Under the pieces are notes generated by a model that saw only the letters and a list, made by a program, of their open reading frames with translations, was not told the DNA's origin and made no database searches. The position numbers and the translations under genes are program-made. From positions 8,929,707-8,993,706 of the forward strand of contig NC_089581.1 of NCBI RefSeq assembly GCF_019320115.1: a stretch of 64,000 nt of DNA, in the 5' to 3' direction. This stretch comes from Miscanthus floridulus. Taxonomy: Eukaryota; Streptophyta; Magnoliopsida; Poales; Poaceae. Positions 1-11,530 of this stretch are shown piece after piece. Positions within the stretch are counted from its first letter, which is position 1. Each line of letters opens with the position of its first letter.

Positions 1-43
1 AAAGCTTATTTTGAACTATTCAACCACTGAAGAAACTGCTACA

Positions 44-1294
44 GAGAATTTTCAAGAAATTTCAATATTTGACCCTCAGTTCGTGCACCTCTAAAGATTT
101 GACATCTAATTCGCGAGTCTTTCAAAATATAACCCTCATCATGTGAATTCTTTCAATATGAGGGTTTTCTCTCTTTTACTCTCTTTTCTTATTTCCAATA
201 TATCTCTTTCACTATTTTGAGCATGGGGAAAGACCATAGTGCTCCTCCCTGGGAACGCTTGGTTCACTTCTTGTTCTTGAAGAATAGGAAGACAACTAAG
301 CAGGCTTCCAAGCAAGTGAGCAGCATGACGGCGAGCCCACTCACCAGGGTGCACACCGGCCATGACGGGCGTGGAGAACCCTGAGCCATAGGCCAGTGAC
401 ACTACGACAGCGAGGCCGAAGCCATCGTGGCACCATCGTCGTCTAGTTGATGGCGTTGTTCAGCCCTTCCTCGTGCAGCTTGTTGGTGCGCATGTGCTTC
501 GTGATGCCCTGCTTCCGCATGCGCATCTGCTCTAGCTGCGAGTGCACCTCGTTCTTGATGTCACTCACCTGCTGCTTCAGCTCGCACACCTGCTTGTTGC
601 CACCGCCGCCTGGGCTGATGGCGTGCGCCCTTGGCGGCCATGTGTAGCATAGTCTGGCCCTTCTTGTTGTGCGCAGCGCAATGCTAGGCTCCGCCTCCAG
701 CAGTGTGTGCACCACCTCCACGTGCCCGTTCCGCGCCACGGAGTGTAGCCTCGTCTTGCCGTACTCAGCGGCCACGAACAGCGGCGTCTCCCCGTCCTAG
801 TTCTGCTTGGACAGCAGTGCCCCGAGCTCCTTGGCATCCTTACCGGACATCATCTCCCAGCATGGCCATGCTTGTCCTAGACCTAGGCCTGGGCACACGC
901 GGAGCACTCTGCCTAGCCACGTTCGTCCTTGGTGCACGCTGGGTGGGGGCCGGCGGTGGATGGTGGACCGACGCCAGAGTAGCCAGGACCAGGTGGTGGC
1001 TGGAGCGACGCATGCTCTACGAGTCGCGACCCCACGACTGGTGTTTGAACGAACTAAGCGAAGCCTCCGTCTTCAAGTCTTCTTGTCCAGGGAGGGGCAC
1101 TTTGGTCTTTTCCCATGCTCAGAATAGTGAAAGAGATATAATAGAAATAAGAAAAGTGAGCAAAAGAGAGAAAACCCTCGGATTGAAAGAATTCATATGA
1201 CCTAGGTTATATTTTGAAAGGCTCGCGAATTGGGTGTTAAATCTTGAGAAGCACACTAATTGAGGGTTAAATTTTGAAATTTCTCGAGAATTCC
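44..1294. mobile_element. Pack-MULE-like element with about 209-bp inverted arms
   Basis: The stretch at 44-252 and the reverse complement of 1086-1294 align over their whole length; shared blocks include AATTCGCGAG, TCTTTCACTATT and CTCCCTGG. Long terminal inverted repeats of this size are typical of Mutator-like elements. The interior carries a fragment of a cellular ankyrin-repeat gene on the minus strand and no transposase, which is the definition of a Pack-MULE. I could not identify a clear 9-bp target duplication because the outer ends are ragged. The arms look roughly 80 percent alike by eye, so the insertion is not recent. Family assignment is inference from arm length and cargo. Confidence 0.6.
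300..840 (-). pseudogene. Ankyrin-repeat/PGG-type gene fragment inside the Pack-MULE
   Basis: Reading leftward from about 840, the minus strand encodes pieces in the order of plant ITN1-like ankyrin proteins: an N-terminal piece (DAKELGALLSKQN), an ankyrin repeat (ARNGHVEVVHTLLEAEPS), a linker and then the pre-PGG segment (QVSDIKNEVHSQLEQ, followed by LHEEGLNNAIN at about 446). Family members normally have several more ankyrin repeats between these blocks and a membrane-spanning PGG domain after the NNAIN motif. Here the internal repeats are missing, an in-frame stop follows the first block and another follows NNAIN, and the membrane segment is unrecognisable. It is a rearranged, non-functional captured fragment. 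Family identity is well supported by the conserved motifs; function is not expected. Confidence 0.75.
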
Positions 1295-1471
1295 CTCCCT
1301 CCTCCCATGCGTCGTCTCTGTACAGGTGACTCGGGGGTGACCCAACCCCACCGCGGGGACCCTACCACACCGGCTCCCTAGCCACCACCGCCGCTCCTCG
1401 GCTAGCGGTGGCGACGGCCAGCTGCGACACCCAAAAAGGCCCCTCCACAGCAGTCTCCACCTCCCCTTACC

Positions 1472-2825
1472 GGGAAATTTACATTTTTACCATTATAACA
1501 AAAGCCACTTATTCGAATATCATCCTTAGAATGTCACTTAAAAATATACCAGAAGAGAGAAGTTTTAACATCGGATTTGCCATATTTGTGCATGTGGCAC
1601 GCCACGCCAGCCTAACACGTTGGCGCCTAGTTAGCCAGGGCATGTGAAAAGTCCTTTCTGCCCCTACTTTGCTCCTCTCTCTTCTCTGATAGCTGGTCCC
1701 ATAGCTCCTCTCACTACCATGTGGGCCCTAGTCGTTAGCTTCATCTCCTACCTCCGGCTGCTTCAACTCTTGTCGCTGACAGCGTTGAATGCCCATCACT
1801 CGTGCACAGGCGGCGGACATGGTAGGTCTAGGAGGGGCGCTCGCCGCGGTCTGCGCCTCCTCATGCTCATGCTCCGCCGCTTCCTCATCGGTGGACACCT
1901 GCGTCTCCACACACATGGCCGCTAGCGGCCTCTGCCAGCATCGGCGAGCTAGCTTGCCCCACCTCCAATTTCCCCTGCTACCAAGCGGCTACCAAACTGC
2001 ACACTACCGTGACTCCCTAGCTTCCCCTACCTTACTCTCCTCCCACACCGCCATGGCCGGAGCTCCATCGCCACCATTGATCTCCCCCTATCCAGCCGTC
2101 TCTGCTACTCCCAATGGGCTCTGCGAGTTCGCAATGGCATGACGACTTCACACCGCTACTACTCGTTTGGCACCCCCTACTCCATCGCCGTGGACCACCG
2201 TCATTGCCGCCATTGCTGACCTGAGGTCAAGCCTGCCGATCTACGCATATACAGCACGTCTCGCCTCCCTGTCTCCTTCATTAGCATCGCAAGGACCCGC
2301 TACGGCCGCCTATCCACATCTCAGCGCCAATCCATGGTCGTAGTGGCGTCTCCCTGCTCGATCAAAGCACTCCATTGGACAGCCCCGCTTCTACCCATGG
2401 TTGGCTGCCACTGACCCCTCTCTGCCGTCATGAACTGTTGCATAGAGTTCACGCATGGTGCCTTGCTCGTCATCCTCGACCGCTGAATAGCCATGGATGG
2501 GGGACGAAGTTGGAGGTGCCTAGCTCCAATCTAGGCATTGGAGGTGGGAGATGAAATTGATGACTAGGGCCCACATGGTAGTGAGAGGAGCTACAGGGCT
2601 CGACTGTCAAAGAGGAAGAGAGAGAAGCAAGGCAGGGGCAGGAAGGACTTTTGACATGTCCTGGCTGACTGGGCGCCAACGTGTTAGGATGGTGTGGCAT
2701 GCCACATGTACAAATATAACAAATCTGATGTTAAAACTTCTCACATCTGGTATATTTGTAGGTGGGTTCTAAGAATGATATTAGAATGAGTGACTTTTTG
2801 TTATAATGGTCAAAATGTAAATTTC
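1472..2825. mobile_element. MULE-like element with about 300-bp inverted arms and 9-bp direct repeats
   Basis: The left end begins GGGAAATTTACATTTTTACC and the right end is its near-exact reverse complement. The arms continue inward for about 300 bp (roughly 1472-1770 and 2520-2825), matching at blocks such as CCAACGTGTTAGG and CATGTGGGCCCTAGTC. CCCCTTACC stands at 1463-1471 and again at 2826-2834, a 9-bp direct repeat of the size Mutator-like transposases make. The interior (about 1770-2520) is GC-rich with no recognisable transposase. Whether it holds captured host sequence could not be decided by eye. Confidence 0.65.
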
Positions 2826-2834
2826 CCCCTTACC

Positions 2835-4183
2835 TCTCCTCCCCTCTTCCTTGTTCGAGTTTGAATTTCTCCCATGCAAGGTTGGCCGATGGCGACCTAC
2901 AGGCACCAGATCCAAGCCCTCTGAACCCAGATCCAGTGGCCCCCACTGCGGATCCGACGTGAGGTGAGCAAATGGGCATGGCGGCCGACGACCATGGTGG
3001 CATGGTTGTGTGCCATGGCGTGTGCGCACGTGGAGGTTAACGTGGGTGAGTGGCGAGCTAGTCAGTGGAAGCGAGTGTAGCCTACCGTGGGCCCAACTCC
3101 GTTGGCCCCGGACGCAGCGAATGACAGGGCATGGTGGCCGACGAGCATGCTGTCGCGATCGAGCGCCTAGGCATGTGCGTGCGTGGAGGCTAGCGGGGAC
3201 ACGTGCAGCTCACATGGATGCGGGTCCCAAACGGGCGGGCCTCCGCTTGGCGACGAGCATGGCACGGACCGAGGTGCCACCAAGGCACGCGACCAAGTCA
3301 GATCCGACTCCGCTGCCGCCAGGTTCACAAACGCAGCGATCGAAGCCTCTGACGGCACGGTCTACTTCTTAGACGTGAGCACTAGATTTAGCTTCGACAG
3401 GTGGCTCCATGACTTCGTAGAGGCTAGCGCCACCGGCCGCCTCCTCCGGTATGACCCACGTAGCAGTGAGATGTCGTGCTCGACTGACTCGGCTTTGCCA
3501 ATGTCGTCGCCCCACCGAGGATGAGACCGTTGTGGTCGTCTATGAGTCCACCAGGTTCAGGACCACATCCACTCCACGAAGGAGCACGACTACGCCCTCA
3601 CGGCATCGATCCTATCGCGTGCATTATTGATCTAGGACCAGCAAACACAAGCGTTGATGGCTAAGCTGCGGGAGTTGAAGGAGCGCGTGATGAGCTAGTG
3701 GCCGGCCGTGTGGTGACTCGAGGCCCACGTCCATGGGCCACAACATGGTGGTGTTGTGGTGCTGCGCGGGACCTTTGTGGAACTACTTGTCCATGCTCAC
3801 GACGCTCGAGCTCCCCATCAGGAGGTGGGCAGTGGGCATGGTGTCGCTCTGGGCTCATCCTCCTGGTTTCCGCAACGATGGGCTATAGTTCATGGGTTTA
3901 AGGAGTTTAGGCGAAAGCCATGTACGACCTTATCTGTGCAACCGACGGCGATGCCCACCGGTGTCGTTTCCCTCCTTAGAGGCATCGATGAAGTGGGCTC
4001 CCCATCCTATGACTGTAGTACTGTCCCTCTCCTCCTGGTCAAAACCCAGCTCTAGTTATCTAGAGCTAGTGGTGGCGGTGTCAACAACGTCGTGCCCCTC
4101 CTAAGGGTGCCACTGTGGAGGGTGTCGATATTTCTTAGTGTTGCTACTAAGAACAGAGTTTTAAATCTAGTCCCTACCAACAG
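2835..4183. other. GC-rich non-coding DNA around a captured gene fragment
   Basis: Apart from the strictosidine-synthase-like fragment at 3321-3576, no intact gene is visible. Open frames of 60-120 codons on both strands are low-complexity shadows of GC-rich sequence. The block may be one further Pack-MULE-type element, but no terminal repeats were found. Confidence 0.4.
3321..3576 (+). pseudogene. Strictosidine-synthase-like gene fragment, frameshifted
   Basis: The translation carries the run of motifs typical of plant strictosidine synthase-like (six-bladed beta-propeller) proteins: DGTVYFLDVSTRF, a DFVEA segment and TGRLLRYDP. After about residue 60 the match continues in a different frame as ETVVVVYESTRFR (about 3514-3576), so there is a frameshift near 3500-3513 and probably a small deletion where the family has a GFANGVA-type segment. 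The rest of the roughly 350-residue family protein is absent on both sides. It is a broken fragment, probably captured by a transposon like its neighbour, and no product is expected. Confidence 0.7.
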
Positions 4184-4288
4184 CACTAGAAATACTTGTT
4201 GGTATTTATTAACGTGTCACTTATTTTGTAAGTAGCCACCTATTATAAACCTATATCTCCTAACTTTACTAGGTTGCGATTTCTAGTG
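4184..4288. mobile_element. 105-bp element with perfect CACTAGAAAT ends
   Basis: CACTAGAAAT at 4184-4193 and its exact reverse complement ATTTCTAGTG at 4279-4288 bracket an AT-rich interior. CACTA-type ends suggest a deleted En/Spm-like MITE. The flanking three bases do not form a target duplication, so this is tentative. A second small hairpin (TTCTTAGT...ACTAAGAA) lies just upstream at about 4130-4153. Confidence 0.35.
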
Positions 4289-7200
4289 ATAATATCATAG
4301 ATACTTGTTGGTACTACATAGCATTACTACTAGAATAATACTAAGCAGTTCTTTATCAATTATGTGACTAGTAAGAATAAATAAATATATGAATAAAAAA
4401 GATCTGCAAACGTACAGATAATATACCATTGTACCATTTTACCTGAGAGTATATTTATATTTTTACCACATGGAAGGTCTAGCATGGATGTATATTGATA
4501 ACTTATACTATTGAAGGAGAAGTAAATCATAACCAATATTCTACTCATAACAGGGGTAAGTTATAGGATAAGATATATGATAAGTATTGATCACTGATAA
4601 TGATAAATCACTCAGAGTACTTCTTTCTATAACATTAGCATGATCAGGTATAAGATTAGAGGAATAATTCGTAAGTCATTCTTAATTACAAGTCAAGGCA
4701 TACATGGATTAGTGCAATTATACCTAATAATCATTGCTAAGATCATCGTCATATCTATACATAAGGGATACTACTAAGGAAGATTAAGAACATAGCTTGC
4801 TCTTCCTTCGTAACCGAACCCTACGTGCGCCTATATTCGGCGAGTGGACTACAAAGGACTCAATGGGAGTGTCACATCCCCGATCTACCACATGACCTAG
4901 AATATAGGGTGTATCTGCAGGTAAACAATGTATAAACAACACGCTTACACAATGTCGACCACCCATTGTGGCAGAACCGCCTAATCTAATGCCTCTCAAG
5001 GGTACTTGTCTTCCATTAGACACTGAGTACCCAAGCGAGGACACTAAACTACTCAGTTCGGTCGAGCACACCCTAAGGAAGAACTCAAAAATCCATATTT
5101 TTCTGTCAGGATCATAAATGAGAGGATAAAGCTTACAACATTCTTAGCCAATTCATTACATCACTTTATTACAACATCAGAATGATAAACAAGATAATTA
5201 CGACAGTGGAATAAAACATGTGATCAGAGTTTTAACAGAAATTAAGTTTACTTGTAAGCTATTAAACATTAAGCATGAGACATAATTATATACATGTGAG
5301 GATAGCAAATCATAAGCCTTTCTTTCTAAAACTTTATTCATCAAGGTTGTAATTAAAACTCTATGTCTGCAACGTAAGGAAATCCTCGCTGAGCCCACCA
5401 GGAGGTTTCCACACACAAAAGTCATCTACCATCCATCGGTCACCTACAACAGGGAGAATAAAACCCTGAGTACTCGATTGTACTCAACAAGACTTACCTG
5501 ACAGGAGGAAAATAAAAAACTCCAAGGATATGCAAGGCTTATTTGGCTTGTGGGTTGTTGCATCTACGGAAGCATTACTAAACATGCGTCCTTATATTCA
5601 ATTTTTATTAGCAGTCATCATTAGTTCATTAACTTACCATTCTATGTAAGCACCTATGATACTTTCAAGCAGGTGGTAAGCAATCAGAACCATTTTACCA
5701 TCTTTTATGTTCTAGTTCTTGCTATGGTGCTAGACCATAGCCAAGTCGTACTGTCTCACAGAAACGGTGATTCGTGAACTAATGTATCCTAGCTGAGTAC
5801 CCCGAAACACACACCCCTTTTGTACCCCAGGCACAAACAAGACCAACCCATTCCACTCATGTCAACGGATCTAGGTCCTCGTCCAAACTTAGACTCCAAG
5901 CCCTCAACACCTGAGACCTGGTGTTAGTATAGTGCTTAGACCTCCACCTAATATCCACCCCTAAAGTCAGTCCAGAAAGAGCCAGAACCCATGACAAGAG
6001 TGTAATGAGCCTTCCTACTCCCATAAGCAAGTATGTGCTTAGGATAATAAGTCTGTGACCTGACTACCATCCACAGCACCAGGCGGAATAAATGCAACTA
6101 GAGCCTCGCTCGGTTGCCTAACAAAATCCAAAGCACAGTCCCGCCCGGTCTCGAATTATCATCCATATATATTCCATGTGATAGTTATATGATAATAAGA
6201 ACAATAATATCTTTCCTATCTCTCAAGTGTAATCTAATTAATTGGAAGCACTTAATATTGTTAAAACATCAACTTGTAGGAATTATTGTGAGGAATTGGT
6301 AATAGTGTTGACTCTGGAATTTTTACAGAAAATTCCTAACATTATTAGGTGCTCACTATAAATTTTGTAGCTCCATAATAATTAGTTGCTAGGGTAGCTA
6401 AGGAGACCTAGTTTAAAAATATATATTTAATCAATAAAATGCCGAAACACCTTGGGATTGTAGAACTAAAATATTTTCTAGAAACGAAGCCTTACTTGAT
6501 GACGTAGACTAGTACGTTAGTTATTAGAGCTAGCTCGTTAGCTTGTGAAGCATAATAGTGTTTTTAGAGTTGCGGTTGTTGTTGGTTAAACGTTTTCTAC
6601 GCTGCATCTGTGAATATCATAATAGGAAAACGTTTTCTACGCCGGTCGAGCTAGACTCGCTACGATAGGAATAAAGGGTCAACCACCATCTACGGCTAAA
6701 CCCGCAAGCATGTATGGCGGTTGGGAACTTAGTGGCATACTGCCGGGAGCGGTAGCGGCGAATGGCTAGCCATGGTGGCGGCGTGCCTGTTCTGATGAAC
6801 CTACACACTCTCGGAAGGGTAGAGGTAGTGGAGAAGCATCAGTAGCTCACCGTGGTTCACGCTCCAATGATGGTTGAAATAGGGGAGCGCTGGGGTGGTC
6901 TGACCACGTGCGACTGAGAGGGTGGTGGCTCTCCGAGTGTGGCACTATTGTGTCACCGCACCCACAACAAGAAAACCAAGCCAACCTGTCACGAGCACCA
7001 GCTAGAGTGGATCAACACGAGTCCAGAAATGCAACCAATTGGGTTCTTTCCCCACGGATTGGGACTTACCCCCGATCCACTGGTTGCGGCGACACCCATG
7101 GCCTACGGCGAGCAAAATGCTAAATTGGCTATCAGTAGCGCTTGACTAGGCATGGGAAAGATGGGACACCAAGTTGCCTTCTTATGCCACCTACTGGTAC

Positions 7201-8670
7201 GAGGAATCGAACTGTGAAGCCCTGAGCTAGGTGAAATTGAGGGCGGAAAGGCAGAGCTCTAGCCATGGTCTTGCTGTGGAGAGTGCACCCGAGCATGGGT
7301 GAGCGGATTAAGACGGGGCGGCTCCATTTGATGGAGGTAGCTCGAACAAGTGCGCACAGGTGATGGTTCATGGGCTAGGCGCGACGCGCTTGAATGGAGC
7401 GGCAAGACCCGAGCGGGGCTCACCGGTGTCGGCTAGCGGGTGAGGCAGGGAAACATCTCATCACCACAGTGATCGGGGTCGTCGACCGAGGCGTGGTGGC
7501 AGCGACACATGTCCAAAGACTCGACATAGTAGGTAGGATGAAAAGTGAGGCGAGTGCCACGACGGCAAGGCAGTGACAACCGTAGCTCCACCATGGCCCC
7601 ACACACGGCTCGGTGGCTGGCGTTGGCGCACGCACACCGTGGCTGGGTGACCAGACCACTGGCAGCCGGGTCGGGCCATGCAAGACCTGGGCATAGTGCA
7701 GCACAGGCCTAGCACACACGTGGGCCAGCGACCGTGGCTTGGTCGCAACATGACCCCGGCGCCACCACGCAGTGCCCGCAGTGACCACGAACCTAGTCCG
7801 AACGGCTGCCCTAGGTGATGTGCACACATTTCAAAGCATAGCAAAAGTCACTAACAATCATAGTTGAGGTTCAACTAACTCCCCTATTGTAAAGTCCATA
7901 TTGACAAAGACCTAGCAACGCCATCGCCATGACCAGAGGACCACCAGGGAAGGAGGTAGATGGATGCCAATGTGAGCTCGTCGCTCTGACATTAGTTCAT
8001 GAACAGAGCGCCAACGACATGACTTTGACACGTTTTAACGAGGTTCGGGCAATTTTTGCGAGGGTACCATGACACCCAACACCACTACCACCTAAGCCAT
8101 GCTCAAGTACTCACTTAGAGGCAACCAACAGTATGAGAACATGCAGTTAGTGTTTAAACAATTTGGGTAGAATTTGAGTGTCAAAACAGCATGGTCTACT
8201 ATCATTTCTAGACTTAGAAGAGGGTAAGGTTCGGTTAGAACTAACAAACATTAGCACTTTTGTTGCAATTTTTAATATGTCTAAACCTTATTAATTTCAA
8301 CTAATGAATATTTCACTCAATAGCCCATACTACATACTAACCCATCAGAGGAAAACATTTAAGCACCTTTTAACTATTTTGCTCAATATAACTCACCAAA
8401 AAATGACGTTCATAACCTAAGTTCAATTTCTTGTCGATTCAACGGAAAGTTCTAGTTTAAATTTCGGATTCAATTTTTGAGCTCTCAAGAACACTAGTTA
8501 ACAACATTTGTTTTCAAAAATTAAAGTTGCATTTTCAACTACACCACTTGCTCATCATCTTTACTTAAGTACTACACACAAGTTATATTTTATTTTTGTT
8601 TATATAAATGGTTTTTCGTTGACCTTAACCTAGGTGCTAAGCAAGCTCGTAACACCAGAAGTGTTACACC
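4289..8670. other. Unclassified repeat-like DNA, possibly LTR-retrotransposon derived
   Basis: No coding region longer than about 135 codons and no recognisable protein motif was found on either strand. The text alternates between AT-rich stretches (4.3-6.6 kb) and a GC-rich stretch (6.6-7.85 kb), a composition seen in long LTRs of grass Ty3/gypsy elements. A palindromic TGTAACACC-like end (GTAACACC...GGTGTTAC type) occurs near 8650-8667. No matching second LTR lies in the window, so the assignment is weak. Confidence 0.3.
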
Positions 8671-10535
8671 CACCCATGGATCCTTAGAGTGAGCGCTATA
8701 CGAACTTATGCATGAACATAATAATAATCTAACTATACTAAGCATATAATCAAAGTAGACGATGAACATTATAATAAAGAAAATAAATGAGATGAATATG
8801 GATATTGTCATAACAATTGTAACTAGCATATAAAAGTAATGGAGGTACAAGAGAGAGAGGGGTACAAAGATTATACCAAACCACGCTCTTGACAAGATCG
8901 AGAATCCAAGCGACATGCTTGCCTCCCTCTAGACCTAGCCTAACTAGCTATGTCCTAGAATATGGTGGAGCTCTGAGGATGATTAGGGTTTTTGTCTTTT
9001 CAAATGACTTATTGCCTTCTTAGGGCACAGGGGCTGATATATATAGGCCGAAGCGTCCAACATGAGTCCTTGGATCAAACCAACTTAAAGGACGATGTAG
9101 ATGTAATCTAGGAGGCGGTGGAGAACCGACATTGCAACAAGGGGCTAACAGGTGGGTCTCACCCTTTGCTTCGGTGTGGAGTCCTCTCGAGTCTTTTAGA
9201 ACCTTTTGGTGTCTGTTTCGCTGTGGATAAGCACAATTAAATCTAATATGTAGGTCCACCTTGATGGTTTTCTGGATAAACCCTGTAGAAAATATAGATT
9301 CACCAAAACTCATGGAATTTGTTAGTTTAAACTCATAAACCTTCATTGGTGATTATATTTATGCCCTTATACATGTTATATTGATGGTTTATAATAGTTG
9401 TTAACTACCATCAACAGAGGGGTAGATTCTAGCTCCTGCTATCAAGAAGGCCAATCCAAGCTTGTTGCATCCGCTATGCAGGTTTCGGGCATAAGCTCTT
9501 ATGGGCCTGGTGCTCTATTCATCGATGGTGGCATCCGTGGATGTCACTCTCCTTCTTGAAGGCATTGATGCAAGCACACCTGCTTCCATGCGTGCCCTCA
9601 CATGGCCTTGTGCTCTCCTCTATTGCTCTCTCCCTATCTTGTTGTTGGTATGGCTACCCTCCTACCCCTTGGCTTCTACAAACACTACTTGCTGTCAAGT
9701 GCTCACCATCAACGATTTGCTCTGTCATTCTCTAGATCACTTGAGTGCTTCATTTCATCATATGCTGGGTTACGGGGACCTTGATCTCCTCTCTGGATCT
9801 CCTCGTTCTCCTCCTGGTGACCCTCCCCCTTTGAGGCTTCCTTCCCCCAAATGGCGTTGGTGGGCGTTAGTTGGAGCCTAGATGTGCTCTTAGGCGATGC
9901 TACTCACGACTGTCGCCTGTTGGCTCTGACTCAATGCCTCCGTCTGTTGGATCCCACTCAATACCTTACAACTGCATGTGGTGTGGAGCTTTTCGAAGTA
10001 TGTCTTTGGTGGTGGCACAGATTAGGAAGTGGTGCTTGCAGTCGCTTCGGTTAGTAGGTGGAATTAGGAGCTGAATCATTGTGTTTGTTGTTGTTCTGTT
10101 ATTATGTGTTGTAATCCCTCTCTCTCCTACTTGTCATGTACTTCTTGGAACTTTGTATTGGGACTGGCACCACGCCCTTCCACCCCCGGCATGTTCGGCA
10201 TCTATCGAATGAAAATTCAGGTGGGGAGGATTTTCTCCCCCTCGTCCCCAATGTGGACCTCAAAATAAATAAATAAAACTATTCAACCACTCAACCTATA
10301 AATATTATTAACTTACTCCCTTCAAATATATGGCTTATAAAAGGTGTCGTTGATTTAACTAGGGCCTATCTGAACTCATAACTACTCTCCATTATTTAAA
10401 TAAATACAAAAGCATTTGAAAAGTCCAAAATTTATCCTTAAATATAAATGTTTATAAAAACTATACATGCCCAAATTTACAACTAATTAGTCGATTTTGT
10501 CATAATTGTGTAGGAACTGTGTAGTATAACCTAAC
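8671..10535. other. Intergenic repeat-like DNA without recognised genes
   Basis: Short overlapping frames at 9.5-10.07 kb have no recognisable domain. The stretch ending near 10,280 finishes with a short AAAT-type tandem run (AAATAAATAAATAAA), as found at the 3' ends of some plant LINEs, but no reverse transcriptase is present. Nothing else can be supported. Confidence 0.3.
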
Positions 10536-11530
10536 GGTAATGATAGGATGCGGATGTCCATCCCTTTGGACGACCTGCACCCGTACTCCGCTCGCTGCTT
10601 CAGAGTGCACCCGCACTCTTCCTCTGTATCTAAAAAAAAGACAGAGCCGCTCGTCTTCTCCACCACCCACCGTGGCCTTCTCCAGCGTGGCAGCGTCGCA
10701 CCCGCACTCCATCCCTAGCTGCTCCACAGTCTGCGCCACCATCCCACGCCACACCCCCATCCACCTCACCCATCGCAGAAGGGGAGGCATGCGCCTGCGC
10801 TTGGGGAGTCCTACGCTTGCACCCCCATCAACCTCACTCGTCGGCAGGAAGGAAAGGCATGGGTGTATGCTGGGCCGTTGATGTTCCTCTGAATAGCGCA
10901 TGTTGCAAGTGTATGTTTCAAGTGTTTCAGATGTTTCAAAGGTATGTTGCAAGTGTTTCGTATGAATATTGCAAAAGTATATCGGGATGTTGCCGATGTT
11001 GCAATGACTATACACGTATGTTGCAAGCGTCTGTTCTAAATGTTTCATCTGTTTTTTCAAGCGTATGTTGCAAGTGTGTTTATTTGGATGTTGCATATGT
11101 TTCACATTGCAAGTGTCTCAGACGCATGTTTCAAGTATTGCATATGCCTTCAGACGTATATTGCAAATGTTTCATATGAACGTCTCAAAAGTAGAGCGGG
11201 TGTTGTACGTGTTGCAATGGCATCGGGTGGCTGGCGGACACCGGCCTGTCGTAGGGCTTCGGCTCCTACCTCGCATGTCGTGCCTTGCCCTCTCCTCTCT
11301 CCTCCCTCCCCTTCCTTCCCTTCCCTCCATCTCGCCACGATAGTTTGAGCTCGACGGGGAACCCCTACCTGATGAGTAGGTTGACGCCCGCGGAGGTGCT
11401 GGGCCCGGGTGGTGGGCCGATGGTGGCATAATGCCTGCGTGGTGGCCCCGGAGCAAGCTAAGGTCTGTGCTATCCGCTCGCTACACGTGAGAAACAAGCA
11501 GCCACGGGCATACGTCCGGACATCCGGCGC
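10536..11530. mobile_element. Transposon-like element carrying a degenerate TTGCAAGTGTTTC repeat
   Basis: The left portion contains CGGATGTCC near 10,551 and the right end contains the inverted form GGACATCCG near 11,518-11,526, suggesting short inverted ends. Between them lie about 300 bp of GC-rich DNA, then a roughly 315-bp run of degenerate repeats, then another GC-rich stretch. No transposase is present. Assignment to a superfamily (MULE or similar) is a guess. Confidence 0.4.
10900..11215. repeat. Degenerate tandem repeat, consensus near ATGTTGCAAGTGTTTC
   Basis: About fifteen imperfect units containing TTGCAA and GTTTCA occur head to tail with variable spacing of roughly 15-25 bp, for example at 10,901, 10,943, 11,019, 11,064 and 11,158. 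The repeat keeps short frames open on both strands, which explains the spurious Cys/Phe- and Thr/Cys-rich ORFs here. Confidence 0.75.

Noticed and set aside
9501..10074. Cluster of overlapping plus-strand frames up to 126 codons
   Set aside because: Three overlapping frames with Leu/Ser-rich low-complexity text and no recognisable domain.
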